Shown in pieces: positions 34,619 through 43,569 of a stretch of 59,165 nucleotides of DNA. The position numbers and the translations under genes were made by a program. Numbering within the stretch: the first letter of the stretch is position 1; each line of letters opens with the position of its first letter. This DNA comes from Opitutia bacterium (GTDB lineage Bacteria > Verrucomicrobiota > Verrucomicrobiia > Opitutales > Opitutaceae). The stretch lies in assembly GCA_947458705.1 (NCBI GenBank), contig CANHAH010000002.1:1-59165 (forward strand), written 5' to 3'. The notes beneath the pieces were generated by a model. The model searched no databases. It was not told the DNA's origin and saw only the letters and a program-made list of their open reading frames with translations.

Positions 34619-35950
34619 TTAGACCACGCCGGCGAGGTGGAGAATTTTCTCGCCGGTTAGGCGACGCTCCGGCGGTAGAGAGTGCGGGGTGCGGTTACCG
34701 TGGATGGCGGCGACAGCTTTGAACTTCTCTTGAGTGGCTTGCACAAATTCATCGACGGCGCGCGTCTCGCCACAGAGTGCCATGATCTCGGGGAGCCAGC
34801 GGTGGCCGTAGCGGACGTGGTTTTGCTCGTCGTTGCGGTCGAAGGCGAGAAGCGTGTCGGCTTCGAAGTCGTTGAGCTCGCGCACGCGGTCCATGACGTG
34901 AGCTTTGGCGGGGAAACTACCGGCTTCAAATTCCATCGTCATCATCGCGTAGCGCTCGTGGGGCGGCATTTGGACGAGGATGTTGTAGAGATCGAGCGAA
35001 TGCTCGACGGTCATGAGATCGACACCGAGCTTGGGTAATTGGCGGAAACCAAATTGGCTATGGCGTGATTCATCCCACAGGTGGCGAGCCATGTCGTGAT
35101 GCAGATCAAAGGGCGCTTGCGGCGTGTCGAAAAAAACGGTCGCGAGGTAATCTACGGCGTCCATTTCCATCATGAGCCATACATAAACCATAAGGCGGAT
35201 GACGCGGGCATCGGTCTTGGGGTCGACGAGCCATGGACGGACGATCGGCGTCTCGGTGGCGTCGCAACTAAAAACGCTCGAGCAGGTCGGGTACTTGCCG
35301 CGGTTGCAGGTGGCGGGATGCGTGAAGGGAGTTTTCGCGTGTTGCCAGACGTAGTTGGCGGCGAGGGGTAGGCGGGTTTCTTGGCCGAGCCAGCCACCGA
35401 GATCGTCGATGGCTTGGGTGAGATGGAGCGACCATTCGCGGGCATCGGTGCCGGCGAGGTAGGGCGCGATCTCACGAGTGTGGCGTTCTTCGTCGGCGAT
35501 GAATTCTTCGACGAGTTTTTTGGACGGCCAATCGGCGAGTGGATCGGTGACTCTGAGGTAGTGGCGATAAGCGGATAGCAGCGCGGGCTTCAGAACTTGG
35601 TAGAAGCCGGCAGTGAGCACGAGCGCGTTTTGTGCGTTGGTGCCTACAGCCTCGGTAAAGATTTTTTTAACGCTATCGCGAATCGTCTCGCTCGAGCCGA
35701 AAGATGTGAGTTCGCGGCCGCGTTCCCGCAGAAAGCGGGCGTGACCGGCGGATTCCCAAGCGTGTTGGCATAGTAGATATTTTAACTCCGGTTCGCCGAC
35801 TCGGTAGATGAGTGTTGTAACCGTGCGTAGGAACTCGCGCTCGACCTCAAATAACACGCGGAGCAGGCGCGCCATGTCGTTGACCGCGGCCATGCGGCCG
35901 GAGGCGGGACGGGTGGCTGGAGTTGGGGAGGCGGTTTCTGTGCTCATCAA
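34619..35950 (-). CDS. Protein with two ferritin-like di-iron domains
   Basis: A 443-residue soluble protein made of two helical bundles. The first carries EVEREFLRT, HAWESAGHARFLRER and FIADEERHTREI, the E..., ExxH and EExxH ligands of a di-iron site. The second carries MMEMDAVDYLA, HLWDESRHSQFGF, MEFEAGSF and DRNDEQNHVRYGHRWLPE, a second set. Between them an insert holds three cysteines (C-x7-C-x5-C in ATCNRGKYPTCSSVFSCDA). I do not recognise a named family. Ferritin-like di-iron proteins act as oxygenases, N-oxygenases or oxidases. It follows the PhyH oxygenase gene by 30 bases on the same strand, so an oxygen-dependent pathway is likely. Confidence 0.72.
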   Translation of the reverse strand: MMSTETASPTPATRPASGRMAAVNDMARLLRVLFEVEREFLRTVTTLIYRVGEPELKYLLCQHAWESAGHARFLRERGRELTSFGSSETIRDSVKKIFTEAVGTNAQNALVLTAGFYQVLKPALLSAYRHYLRVTDPLADWPSKKLVEEFIADEERHTREIAPYLAGTDAREWSLHLTQAIDDLGGWLGQETRLPLAANYVWQHAKTPFTHPATCNRGKYPTCSSVFSCDATETPIVRPWLVDPKTDARVIRLMVYVWLMMEMDAVDYLATVFFDTPQAPFDLHHDMARHLWDESRHSQFGFRQLPKLGVDLMTVEHSLDLYNILVQMPPHERYAMMTMEFEAGSFPAKAHVMDRVRELNDFEADTLLAFDRNDEQNHVRYGHRWLPEIMALCGETRAVDEFVQATQEKFKAVAAIHGNRTPHSLPPERRLTGEKILHLAGVV

Positions 35951-35980
35951 AGAGGGTAAGGCAGGCGATGCTGAAATTTT

Positions 35981-36901
35981 TCAGCAGATGCGGCCGCGTT
36001 TGCCGGCTAAAGTATGGCCGGGGGGATTCACACCGACCCAACGCTCGTCGATGGGCTCACTGGCGCGTTGAAAGCGGGCGTCGCTGGAGATGCGTAGGCG
36101 GTTCTCGGTGCGGTTGTCGAGCGAGGCGTGCACGAGGAACATACCGAAGGTGATGAAGTCGCCCGCTTCGAACTCGGTGGTGAGCCAGCGTCCGCCGAAC
36201 TTGTTTACGACGGCGGGCGGGTTGTGCGAGAGCGTGCCCGTGAAGGACCATTTGCCGGATTTGGCGGCCTCGGCGTCTTTGGGTTTATTTTCGCAGAAGG
36301 CGTCGACGTCGCGGTAAATGTAGTTCTCGAGCAGATCCATGCGTTTGTGTGAACCTTCGAGGACCATCAGGCCACCTAGCTCGTAGGAGATATCGCCATA
36401 GGGGAGCCAGCACGTCATGTGCTTGTGCGTGCCGCGGCCCATGTAGGGAAGATCGCAGTGAGGGTTGGTGCCTTTGCCGGGCCCGATGGCCCGCAGCCAG
36501 GTGAAGTCGTAGTGGCGGATATCTTCGCCGTAAAATTGGCGATAGAAATCGGGTAGACGGCCCGAATAAAGGAGATTTTGGATGCGCGGGTTGTTATTAG
36601 TAAGCTCGGGCTTGAAGACGTAGCCGGAGCCTGGTTTGCAGACGCCGTCGATGCGCGGGAAATTTTCGTCGAGGACGCCGGCCTCGGCGAGGCCATCGGT
36701 GAGGCTGGCTCGAGCGTCGAGGACCTGGTCGCGATCGAGGTAGCCCTTCATGTAAAGGTAACCATCGGTGTCAAAACGGCGGCGCAGTTCGACGAAATTT
36801 GTGGCTGCGTCGGAGGAATCGCGGAGGAGGCCGAACTTATCCTCACTCATCTCAAGTTGATGACCGTAGGACCAGATTTGGGGCAAGGTGGCGGTGCTCA
36901 T
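35981..36901 (-). CDS. PhyH-family Fe(II)/2-oxoglutarate dioxygenase
   Basis: A 306-residue enzyme. I chose ATG 36901 because it starts an ordinary MSTATLPQIWSYG; a frame further upstream to 37045 has no protein-like features and overlaps the divergent gene. The metal motif is NPHCDLPYMGRGTHKH, with His and Asp as HxD, and the second His is in FGMFLVHASLDNRTENRLR with its Arg for 2-oxoglutarate. The middle has the conserved Y-x-x-GYLxxDQV start (DTDGYLYMKGYLDRDQV). Proteins of this branch are common in planctomycete/verrucomicrobial sugar and natural-product clusters and hydroxylate unknown substrates. It is divergent from an AraC regulator and precedes the ferritin-like gene. Confidence 0.9.
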   Translation of the reverse strand: MSTATLPQIWSYGHQLEMSEDKFGLLRDSSDAATNFVELRRRFDTDGYLYMKGYLDRDQVLDARASLTDGLAEAGVLDENFPRIDGVCKPGSGYVFKPELTNNNPRIQNLLYSGRLPDFYRQFYGEDIRHYDFTWLRAIGPGKGTNPHCDLPYMGRGTHKHMTCWLPYGDISYELGGLMVLEGSHKRMDLLENYIYRDVDAFCENKPKDAEAAKSGKWSFTGTLSHNPPAVVNKFGGRWLTTEFEAGDFITFGMFLVHASLDNRTENRLRISSDARFQRASEPIDERWVGVNPPGHTLAGKRGRIC

Positions 36902-37021
36902 GTGCAATGTGGCAAAATTATTGGTGGTGAGGGAAGAAATGTTACCCAACACAGAATACACTGGAAACGAACCTGACAAAATGGTTGTAATGGAATTTGG
37001 CATGTAGATTTTGGTGCAATC

Positions 37022-37861
37022 ATGCAGACCCCATTTCGGACCCAACCTTGGCTCACGAGCGCGGTGCGCACACCGATTGGCGAACTCCAGTTGGCTGGTT
37101 CGCTTAAAGATGCGCGTGGGCTTGATCCGCAGGCGATGCGTGTACTGGGGAGTTATTCGCTGATCTACATGGTGGATTTGGAGGGGTATTATTGCGACGC
37201 CAACGGAGTGAGACGCGATCTCGTCTCGGGTGATCTCGTGTTGATTTTACCGGAGCTGGCGCACGCTTATGGGCCGAAGCGCGGACGAGGGTGGAATCAG
37301 ATCTACTTTGTGTTTAATGGTCCGGAATTCGATTTTTGGCGGGAGCGCGGTTTGCTCACGCCCGAGCGCCCCGTGTTGCATTTGGAGCCGGTGGATTATT
37401 GGCGGCGGCGTTTTGAAGAAGTCGTGGGGGCGGAATCACGGCATGGCGCGGGCGCGTCGATGCGCGCGATGGGACGTTTTCTCCATCTGCTCGGCGACAT
37501 CCTCGCGGCCAACGCCGACGCTGACGGCCACCGTGAAGCCTGGCTCGAGCAGGCGCTGCAACTGCTCGGTAATCCTGGCGACAACGGCTGGCCGACGCCG
37601 CAACACGTAGCGCGGACGGTCGGCCTGAGTTACGATAATTTCCGAAAACAATTCGCGGCTCGCACCGGCTTGTCACCGGGCCAACACCAGAAACGCCAGC
37701 GGATCGAGCGCGCTTGTGCTGCGCTTTATCAAGGCAACGAGGGTTTCAAGGAGTTGGCGGAGCAGTTGGAGTTCTGCGACGTGTTTCACTTTTCAAAGGC
37801 GTTCAAACAAGTCGTCGGCCTCACGCCGTCGGAATTTCGACGCAAGGTCCGCGGAGGGTAA
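37022..37861 (+). CDS. AraC-family transcription regulator
   Basis: A 279-residue regulator with an N-terminal cupin-like sensor (SGDLVLILPELAHAYGPKRG, about residues 65-85) and a C-terminal double helix-turn-helix (VARTVGLSYDNFRKQFAARTGLSPGQHQKRQRIERA, then FKELAEQLEFCDVFHFSKAFKQVVGLTPSEFRRKV). It is divergent from the PhyH gene across 120 bases and probably controls the PhyH and ferritin-like genes. The downstream large gene is convergent. Effector unknown; cupins of this type often bind sugars. Confidence 0.9.
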   Translation: MQTPFRTQPWLTSAVRTPIGELQLAGSLKDARGLDPQAMRVLGSYSLIYMVDLEGYYCDANGVRRDLVSGDLVLILPELAHAYGPKRGRGWNQIYFVFNGPEFDFWRERGLLTPERPVLHLEPVDYWRRRFEEVVGAESRHGAGASMRAMGRFLHLLGDILAANADADGHREAWLEQALQLLGNPGDNGWPTPQHVARTVGLSYDNFRKQFAARTGLSPGQHQKRQRIERACAALYQGNEGFKELAEQLEFCDVFHFSKAFKQVVGLTPSEFRRKVRGG

Positions 37862-37883
37862 ACGCACCTCGCCGCGCGTGCGT

Positions 37884-40202
37884 TTAGTTAAATTTCGGCC
37901 ACGTTGTGCCCGGCGCGGGGAGCCACATCGTATTGGCTGGGATGTGAGGTTTGCGGTTTCGGTATTTTTTCATGAGCCGGATTTTTGTGAGCAATAATTC
38001 CGGCAGATCTTCGCCGTAAAAGAACGTGTTGTTGCCGACGGCGGAGACGGCGGTGACCTCGGTCTTCGCGGTCGTGAGCAACGCATGAAGCGCAGCAGTG
38101 TTGGCTAGCTCGAGGTCGATGGTGGTCTGGAGTGATTTCTCATGGCGCGTGCGCTCGGTGGCCTTGGTCGCGGCGAGGTAGCCATAGACATCGGCGCACC
38201 ACGCGCAGACGCTGCGCAACGAGCCGCACCAATAACGATACGCGCGAGCTCGGTCGTGTAGGTCGATGAAGGCTGCCTGCGCGTCTGGCGTCGTGGCGGT
38301 GGCTGCGATGAGTAGGGCGAGTCGCGCGATGAGCTTATCGAGGCGCGGGAAGACGTTGCGGTCGAAGTAACGCGTGCTGTTGGCGCCGTGTTCGCGACTG
38401 ATGAGGTCAAAGAGCACATCTTTGCCGAGGTCGAAGAGGCTCGGGTTGTTGAATTGGAAGCAGCCGTGCTTCTCGTAATAGACGCGGTCGTTGGCCGGAA
38501 TGGCGGCAATGTCGGGCACGATCGGGCGGTCCCACGTGCGCTGCCAACAGAAGCCGAACGCCGTAAAGAGTGGTACCGTCGGCTGCCAGGATACTGCCTC
38601 CTCAAACGCATCCCATGCCGCGACGAGCGCAGGCGCGTGCTGCGCGCCAACGTGGCGTTTCGCGAAGGCTAGAAGAATGTCGTCGATAGGCGTTTTTGGA
38701 AAAAATTGCGCGGCGCGGATGGCCTCGGGATTCGGCCAGTACGGCGTCGCGGTTGTGTTGGCGAGACCGCCGAAGGCGCTAATGCGCGTTATCCCCGTGT
38801 CGCGGACCGCGAGAAGCTTTTGGTGGAGCGCGCGCGGGAACGGGATGCCAAGGAGCGGCTCTTGATTCATAACTGGGCCGGGCGAATAATATAGCACGGG
38901 CTCGACGCCTTGGGCGCGCGTCTGCTTCAGCGCCTCAGCTTCTCCGGCGTCCATCGTGGATTGAAAAATCGAACCGCCGACGCCGGCTTGTTCGGGATAA
39001 CGCGGGTGGTTGTAGGGCACGTGGTAGCCTTTGACCATGAGCGACGGCGCTTCCCATCCGACGTGGCCACCAAGCGCAGCTTTGATGTGCTCGTGTTCAA
39101 CTTTAAATGGCTCGATGCGGAGCAAAACGTCGAAATCGGGGTTCACGGCAGCGGCGGCGCGTTGGAGGTTTTTGAGGAAACGTGCGATGCTCGCGCCGGC
39201 AGCTGCAGCGACTTTATCATGATTACGCCACTCTCGAATCATGTAAGGCCCGCCGTTGCGGCCTACATATAGCGAGGCGGTGTGTTCAAAGCCGGCGCCA
39301 CTGTCATTTGTCCAGACTGACATATAACTAAGATCAGGTACCGCGCTTACGAGTTGGCCAATGGCAGCACGGTAATGTTCGACGGAAATCGGATGGTCTT
39401 GGGCTAGCGTGTAACGCGGCAGGCGCGAGCGGAAGGGATGATCGATGCGCGCGCCGCGGAGCGTGGGATATTTTTGAAAAAGTCGCTCGGGCATCGAGCG
39501 CGGTTCAAACATGCACACGCCGGGGCGCAGACCGTAGCGTCGACCGATGTCGGCGAGTTTTTTCAGATGGTTGAGATTGGCCTCAAGGTACATCTCGGGC
39601 CAGAGCCCACGCGTGAGCGGTGTGGAGAGGAAGTGATTGAACCCCGGTGCGTAAGTGTAAAATTGCGAATAATATTCGTCGGTGACGAGGTCCTCGTAGG
39701 GCATATGCGCTTGGAGCCCGTTGACTTCGCAATGGGTGAAACCGCTCTCGGCGAGCGTGGCGGCGTATTGCTCAGGATCGAAGCCGCGGGCGGAGCGCCA
39801 ATATTGGGTGTTGCAACCATCCCAGTGTGGTCGGTGCCAACCGAAACTGGCCGCAATGAAGAGACCGCGCTCGATTTGCTCGCGTGTTGTATCGCTGAGG
39901 CCGTTGACGAGCAAGCGCACAGCTGCGAACAGCAGCGCGGGTTCATCGGCGGTGATTTCACCGGCGCCGTCGGTAATCCGGAGCCACATCCAACCGCGTT
40001 GGTCGCGGCTGGCGGCGGGCAATTTTTTCACCCAGTGGCGAGAAGCGAGGGCGACGTTAACGCCGGAGGCTGGGTGAGCGACGATGGAGATTTTGGCGCC
40101 GGTTAGAAGGGCAAGTTCGCGGGCGGCGGTGTGTTCGACGGGTACTGCAGCGGTTGAGATATGCAGGGAGCGAATGCCTAGAGAAGCGAGGGTAGGGGCC
40201 AT
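37884..40202 (-). CDS. Large glycosidase-like protein of unknown family
   Basis: A 772-residue protein without a clear signal peptide from ATG 40202 (an ATG-like frame further upstream runs to 40340 but has low plausibility). The N-terminal 120 residues (HTAARELALLTGAKISIVAHP) look like the small alpha/beta domain found before the catalytic barrel in alpha-glucuronidases and hexosaminidases. The middle is a barrel-like stretch with GRRYGLRPGVCMFEP, DLSYMSVWTNDSGAGFEHTA and LLRIEPFKVEHEHI, followed by a helical C-terminus. The Asp/Glu in these segments could be catalytic, but I cannot assign a GH family. It precedes, divergently, the GH88 gene, so a role in uronate or glycan use is likely. Confidence 0.62.
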   Translation of the reverse strand: MAPTLASLGIRSLHISTAAVPVEHTAARELALLTGAKISIVAHPASGVNVALASRHWVKKLPAASRDQRGWMWLRITDGAGEITADEPALLFAAVRLLVNGLSDTTREQIERGLFIAASFGWHRPHWDGCNTQYWRSARGFDPEQYAATLAESGFTHCEVNGLQAHMPYEDLVTDEYYSQFYTYAPGFNHFLSTPLTRGLWPEMYLEANLNHLKKLADIGRRYGLRPGVCMFEPRSMPERLFQKYPTLRGARIDHPFRSRLPRYTLAQDHPISVEHYRAAIGQLVSAVPDLSYMSVWTNDSGAGFEHTASLYVGRNGGPYMIREWRNHDKVAAAAGASIARFLKNLQRAAAAVNPDFDVLLRIEPFKVEHEHIKAALGGHVGWEAPSLMVKGYHVPYNHPRYPEQAGVGGSIFQSTMDAGEAEALKQTRAQGVEPVLYYSPGPVMNQEPLLGIPFPRALHQKLLAVRDTGITRISAFGGLANTTATPYWPNPEAIRAAQFFPKTPIDDILLAFAKRHVGAQHAPALVAAWDAFEEAVSWQPTVPLFTAFGFCWQRTWDRPIVPDIAAIPANDRVYYEKHGCFQFNNPSLFDLGKDVLFDLISREHGANSTRYFDRNVFPRLDKLIARLALLIAATATTPDAQAAFIDLHDRARAYRYWCGSLRSVCAWCADVYGYLAATKATERTRHEKSLQTTIDLELANTAALHALLTTAKTEVTAVSAVGNNTFFYGEDLPELLLTKIRLMKKYRNRKPHIPANTMWLPAPGTTWPKFN

Positions 40203-40468
40203 GAATATTTTGGGACTGAGTTGGATTGGTATCCGCCTCGGGCTAGCCGCAAGCGCAAAGGCCGGCGCGACCCACTGCAGACCAAAATTTTCCCAAATCA
40301 CACAAAGCATGCAGGAAATTTTGTCGCAGGGCTTCAACACGTGCGCTCGATTGAGTTAATGATGTAAGCCGCAGGCGGGTTGAACTACGCGCTTTGCGTT
40401 CGCAGTCTCATTTTTTGCTGAGCTAACCCCCACCTCTCTAAGATCTGTCTGTGAATCCCTGTATCATT

Positions 40469-43400
40469 ATGTCCTTGCTCGCCCGCATATCGCTCTGGTT
40501 TGCCGTTTTATTGGTTCCCGCTCTTGCCTCGGCTGACGTTGCCGCTCCTCAATCGGAGCTGCGCTCGGTGATCGACCAAGCGTTGCACACCTCAGCAGAA
40601 CAATACGAGTGGATGATTGCTCACCTGCCGACGCAGGAACGCATGCCGCGAACCATGGAGAAAGGAAAACTCATCACCGTGCGCGAGCGCGATTGGACGG
40701 TCGGTTTTTTCCCCGGTGCGCTCTGGTATCTTTACGAGGGCACCAAAATGACAAACTGGCGTGCGGCGGCGGAACGCTTTACGCGTTTGCTTGAGTCTGA
40801 GCAGCTCAACACCCGGACACATGACGTCGGTTTTATTTTAAAAAGTAGTTACGGCAACGGCCTCCGTCTTACCGGCGACGCGGCCTATCGCCCCGTTTTG
40901 CTCAAAGGCGCGCAGTCCTTGGCCACACGCTTTTCGCCCGTGGTCGGTTCGATCAAATCGTGGGACCGCAGTCCTGAGGAATACACTTTTGCGGTTATTA
41001 TTGATAATTTGATGAACCTCGAATTGCTGACCTGGGCCGCGCGCAACGGCGGCGAATCCCGGCTGAGGGATATCGCGATCACGCACGCGGACACTACACT
41101 GGCGAATCATTTCCGACCCGATAGCAGCACCTTCCACGTTGTTGATTATGATGCCGCCACAGGCCGCGTGCTGCGCCGCATCACGCATCAAGGCACGGCG
41201 GACAGTTCCGCTTGGGCTCGCGGCCAAGCATGGAGTCTTTACGGTTACACTATGATGTTTCGGGAAACACGTGAAGTCCGCTACTTGGAAACCGCGGAAA
41301 AAGTCGCTCGCTTCATCATGAATCATCCGCGTCTGCCGGCCGATAAAATCCCTTATTGGGATTTCGACGCACCGGGCCAGCCCAACGCGCCACGCGATTC
41401 CTCGGCGGCGGCGATCATGAGCTCGGCGCTCTTTGAACTCTCCGGCCTCACGCGTGATCCGGTGGCTGCTAAGCATTACGCCGCTTTTGCGGAGGCTCAA
41501 TTGCGCAGCCTCGCTTCGCCGGCTTATCTGGCTGAACCCGGAACCAACGGCGGTTTCATCCTCAAGCACGCCACCGGCAATTTTCCAAAAAATAGCGAAA
41601 TCGATGGACCGATCAATTACGCCGATTACTACTTCCTTGAGGCGCTCATCCGCGCGCGAGCCTTCGCGGGTTCGTCTGCCCAGCCTGCGTCAACGGCGGA
41701 GAAAATAGGTCGTGAAGCCGGAAAACTCTCCGGTAGATATGCGCCGCTTGATATCAAGCTCACGCTGCCTATCGATAAAAAATCTGTGGAACTGCGCTTC
41801 CGCAGCGCGCGCAACCGTACTATCAGCAAGATAACTGATATCGCGCCTAATCATCCCGCACCTCAGACGGTGCTGCCCTCGCCAAAACCTGATAAAGAAG
41901 TTTGGTACCCTGTTGTAGATCTCGCTCTCAACGCCGGCATGAACGGTGTGTTGCGTTGGCAAACCGCGCCGCGGGTTGTCGCAGTGAATCACCATTTCCA
42001 CGGTAAAGTAGAAGCCGGAAAAACTGAATTCCCTGTTGCCGCTGAGATTCTCGAGTCGTGGGAAAATAGCGTTTATTGCGAACCAGCCGTGCCGCTGCAG
42101 GATTTTTATTTGTCGGTGCGAGTACCGGTGATAAACGGCGCCTTGAAGTATTCCGTGGCCTCGCTCGCGGAAACTTGGGCAGGCACCGTTATGATGCTGG
42201 ATGCTGGCACGGGTCAGGAAGTCGAAGTCCTTCGCATCGACCCTAAACCTTTTGTTTCCGCCCAGATTGGCGGTGCGCCCTCTATCACTTTAACGGCGGC
42301 CAATCTCGAGCGCGCTTTGATGGATTCGGTGAATTATCTTCTGCGTGCGCAAAATCGTAATCCCTCTAGCCCCACCGCCGGTGGCCTGCATCTTTTTTAT
42401 GACCTCGATGCTCAGACATATCGTTCTTCGCACTGGATCTGGGGCGCTGGTCCCGCGGTCTCGGCTTTGCTTGAGGCCGAAAAAATACCAGTCATTGCCC
42501 GGCAATTTTCTCCGCGTTTTTTAACGAATCGGGCTGATGAGATTGGACGTAGTGGATTGGCTCTGCGGATTCTCGATCCCAAACATCCTGCCTACGGCGT
42601 CTCCCTCTCACGTTGGCGTCGGGCTATCGATCTACCTTTTGGATATGAACAATGCGCGGCGGTATCCGACGCGCTCTTTTTATCGGGTTGGTCGTGGATT
42701 CCCTTATACCACGCCACAGGTAACGTCGAATACCTGCGCGCGACCGAACTTCTCGCCGCTTCGACGGCGCGTTTGATGAAGGAGTACGAGTTAGTGCCAC
42801 AAGATTATTACGTGGATCGCCGTGAATGGTCGGAACACACGATTGATGAATCCGGTTTTGGCGTGGAAGGCCTACGTGCGCTATACGTCACCACAAAAGA
42901 GGCACGTTACAAAAAACAAGCCGACGACTACATGAAGCAGCATCTCGCCAAGCTCTCGCGCGACGACGGCTTGTGGGAGCGTGGTTGGAACCGCCGTACG
43001 GGCGTCATGCCGACCATCCGCATGACGCGGGGTTTAGGTTGGGCGATGGAAGGATTACTCGCGGCGCACGAGGCGGTGCCTGAGGGCGATTATTTGACGC
43101 GAGCGAAACGCTTAGCCGACTCGATGATGAAGTGGCAACGCGCGGACGGATCCTGGGTTTTTATCGCGGATCAAGCGGTGGAACGCTACGGTATCAGCGA
43201 GAAAGGCACAGCCTTGTGGTCGTTGTTGTTTTACCGACTTTATCGAGCCACCGGCGACGCCCGTCATCTGGCGGTTGCGCGACAGGCGCTCTCGTGGTGC
43301 GTTGCTAACCAATACCGTGGAACCGATGCTGAAGCGCATGGCGGTATAGTCGGCATGACTGAGCATTCAGCAGTCGGCGCTGGCCACCGCGCTTGGTTCA

Positions 43401-43489
43401 AAGTGGCGTGCGCCTATACGACAGGCTTCGCGGCGCTCGCGACAATTGAGGAGCTCAAAATCCAAGCGCTCGACTCAAAGACTAAATAA
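40469..43489 (+). CDS. GH88 unsaturated glucuronyl hydrolase fused to second alpha/alpha-barrel domain
   Basis: A 1006-residue exported protein from ATG 40469, giving signal peptide SLLARISLWFAVLLVPALASA; a GTG at 40451 adds six residues. The N-terminal about 400 residues are a GH88-type alpha/alpha barrel. Asp119 (THDVGFILKSSYGNG) and Asp179 (FAVIIDNLMNLELL) are spaced 60 residues apart, as the catalytic pair Asp88/Asp149 in the studied enzyme, and SSAWARGQAWSLYGYT is a family motif. A beta-rich middle part (about 410-610) follows, then a second helical barrel region (about 660-1000: DGLWERGWNRRTGVMPTIR, LADSMMKWQRADGSWVF, WFKVACAYTTGFAALATIEE). GH88 enzymes remove unsaturated uronates left by lyases. 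The double-barrel layout is unusual. Confidence 0.85.
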   Translation: MSLLARISLWFAVLLVPALASADVAAPQSELRSVIDQALHTSAEQYEWMIAHLPTQERMPRTMEKGKLITVRERDWTVGFFPGALWYLYEGTKMTNWRAAAERFTRLLESEQLNTRTHDVGFILKSSYGNGLRLTGDAAYRPVLLKGAQSLATRFSPVVGSIKSWDRSPEEYTFAVIIDNLMNLELLTWAARNGGESRLRDIAITHADTTLANHFRPDSSTFHVVDYDAATGRVLRRITHQGTADSSAWARGQAWSLYGYTMMFRETREVRYLETAEKVARFIMNHPRLPADKIPYWDFDAPGQPNAPRDSSAAAIMSSALFELSGLTRDPVAAKHYAAFAEAQLRSLASPAYLAEPGTNGGFILKHATGNFPKNSEIDGPINYADYYFLEALIRARAFAGSSAQPASTAEKIGREAGKLSGRYAPLDIKLTLPIDKKSVELRFRSARNRTISKITDIAPNHPAPQTVLPSPKPDKEVWYPVVDLALNAGMNGVLRWQTAPRVVAVNHHFHGKVEAGKTEFPVAAEILESWENSVYCEPAVPLQDFYLSVRVPVINGALKYSVASLAETWAGTVMMLDAGTGQEVEVLRIDPKPFVSAQIGGAPSITLTAANLERALMDSVNYLLRAQNRNPSSPTAGGLHLFYDLDAQTYRSSHWIWGAGPAVSALLEAEKIPVIARQFSPRFLTNRADEIGRSGLALRILDPKHPAYGVSLSRWRRAIDLPFGYEQCAAVSDALFLSGWSWIPLYHATGNVEYLRATELLAASTARLMKEYELVPQDYYVDRREWSEHTIDESGFGVEGLRALYVTTKEARYKKQADDYMKQHLAKLSRDDGLWERGWNRRTGVMPTIRMTRGLGWAMEGLLAAHEAVPEGDYLTRAKRLADSMMKWQRADGSWVFIADQAVERYGISEKGTALWSLLFYRLYRATGDARHLAVARQALSWCVANQYRGTDAEAHGGIVGMTEHSAVGAGHRAWFKVACAYTTGFAALATIEELKIQALDSKTK

Positions 43490-43569
43490 CACCCGAACAT
43501 TAACTCACCTCGTGTCGCGCCAAGCGTGGCACGATTTTATTTCCCGAAATTTTGAAAACCAAGAAACCG

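Noticed and set aside
36901-37045. Longer N-terminus for the PhyH protein up to 37045
   Set aside because: It overlaps the start of the AraC gene and shows no signal peptide or domain; MSTATLPQIW at 36901 is the better start.
40203-40340. N-terminal extension of the 772-residue glycosidase-like protein
   Set aside because: The extra 46 residues have mixed Cys-rich, partly hydrophobic content without a clean signal peptide; ATG 40202 is the likelier start.
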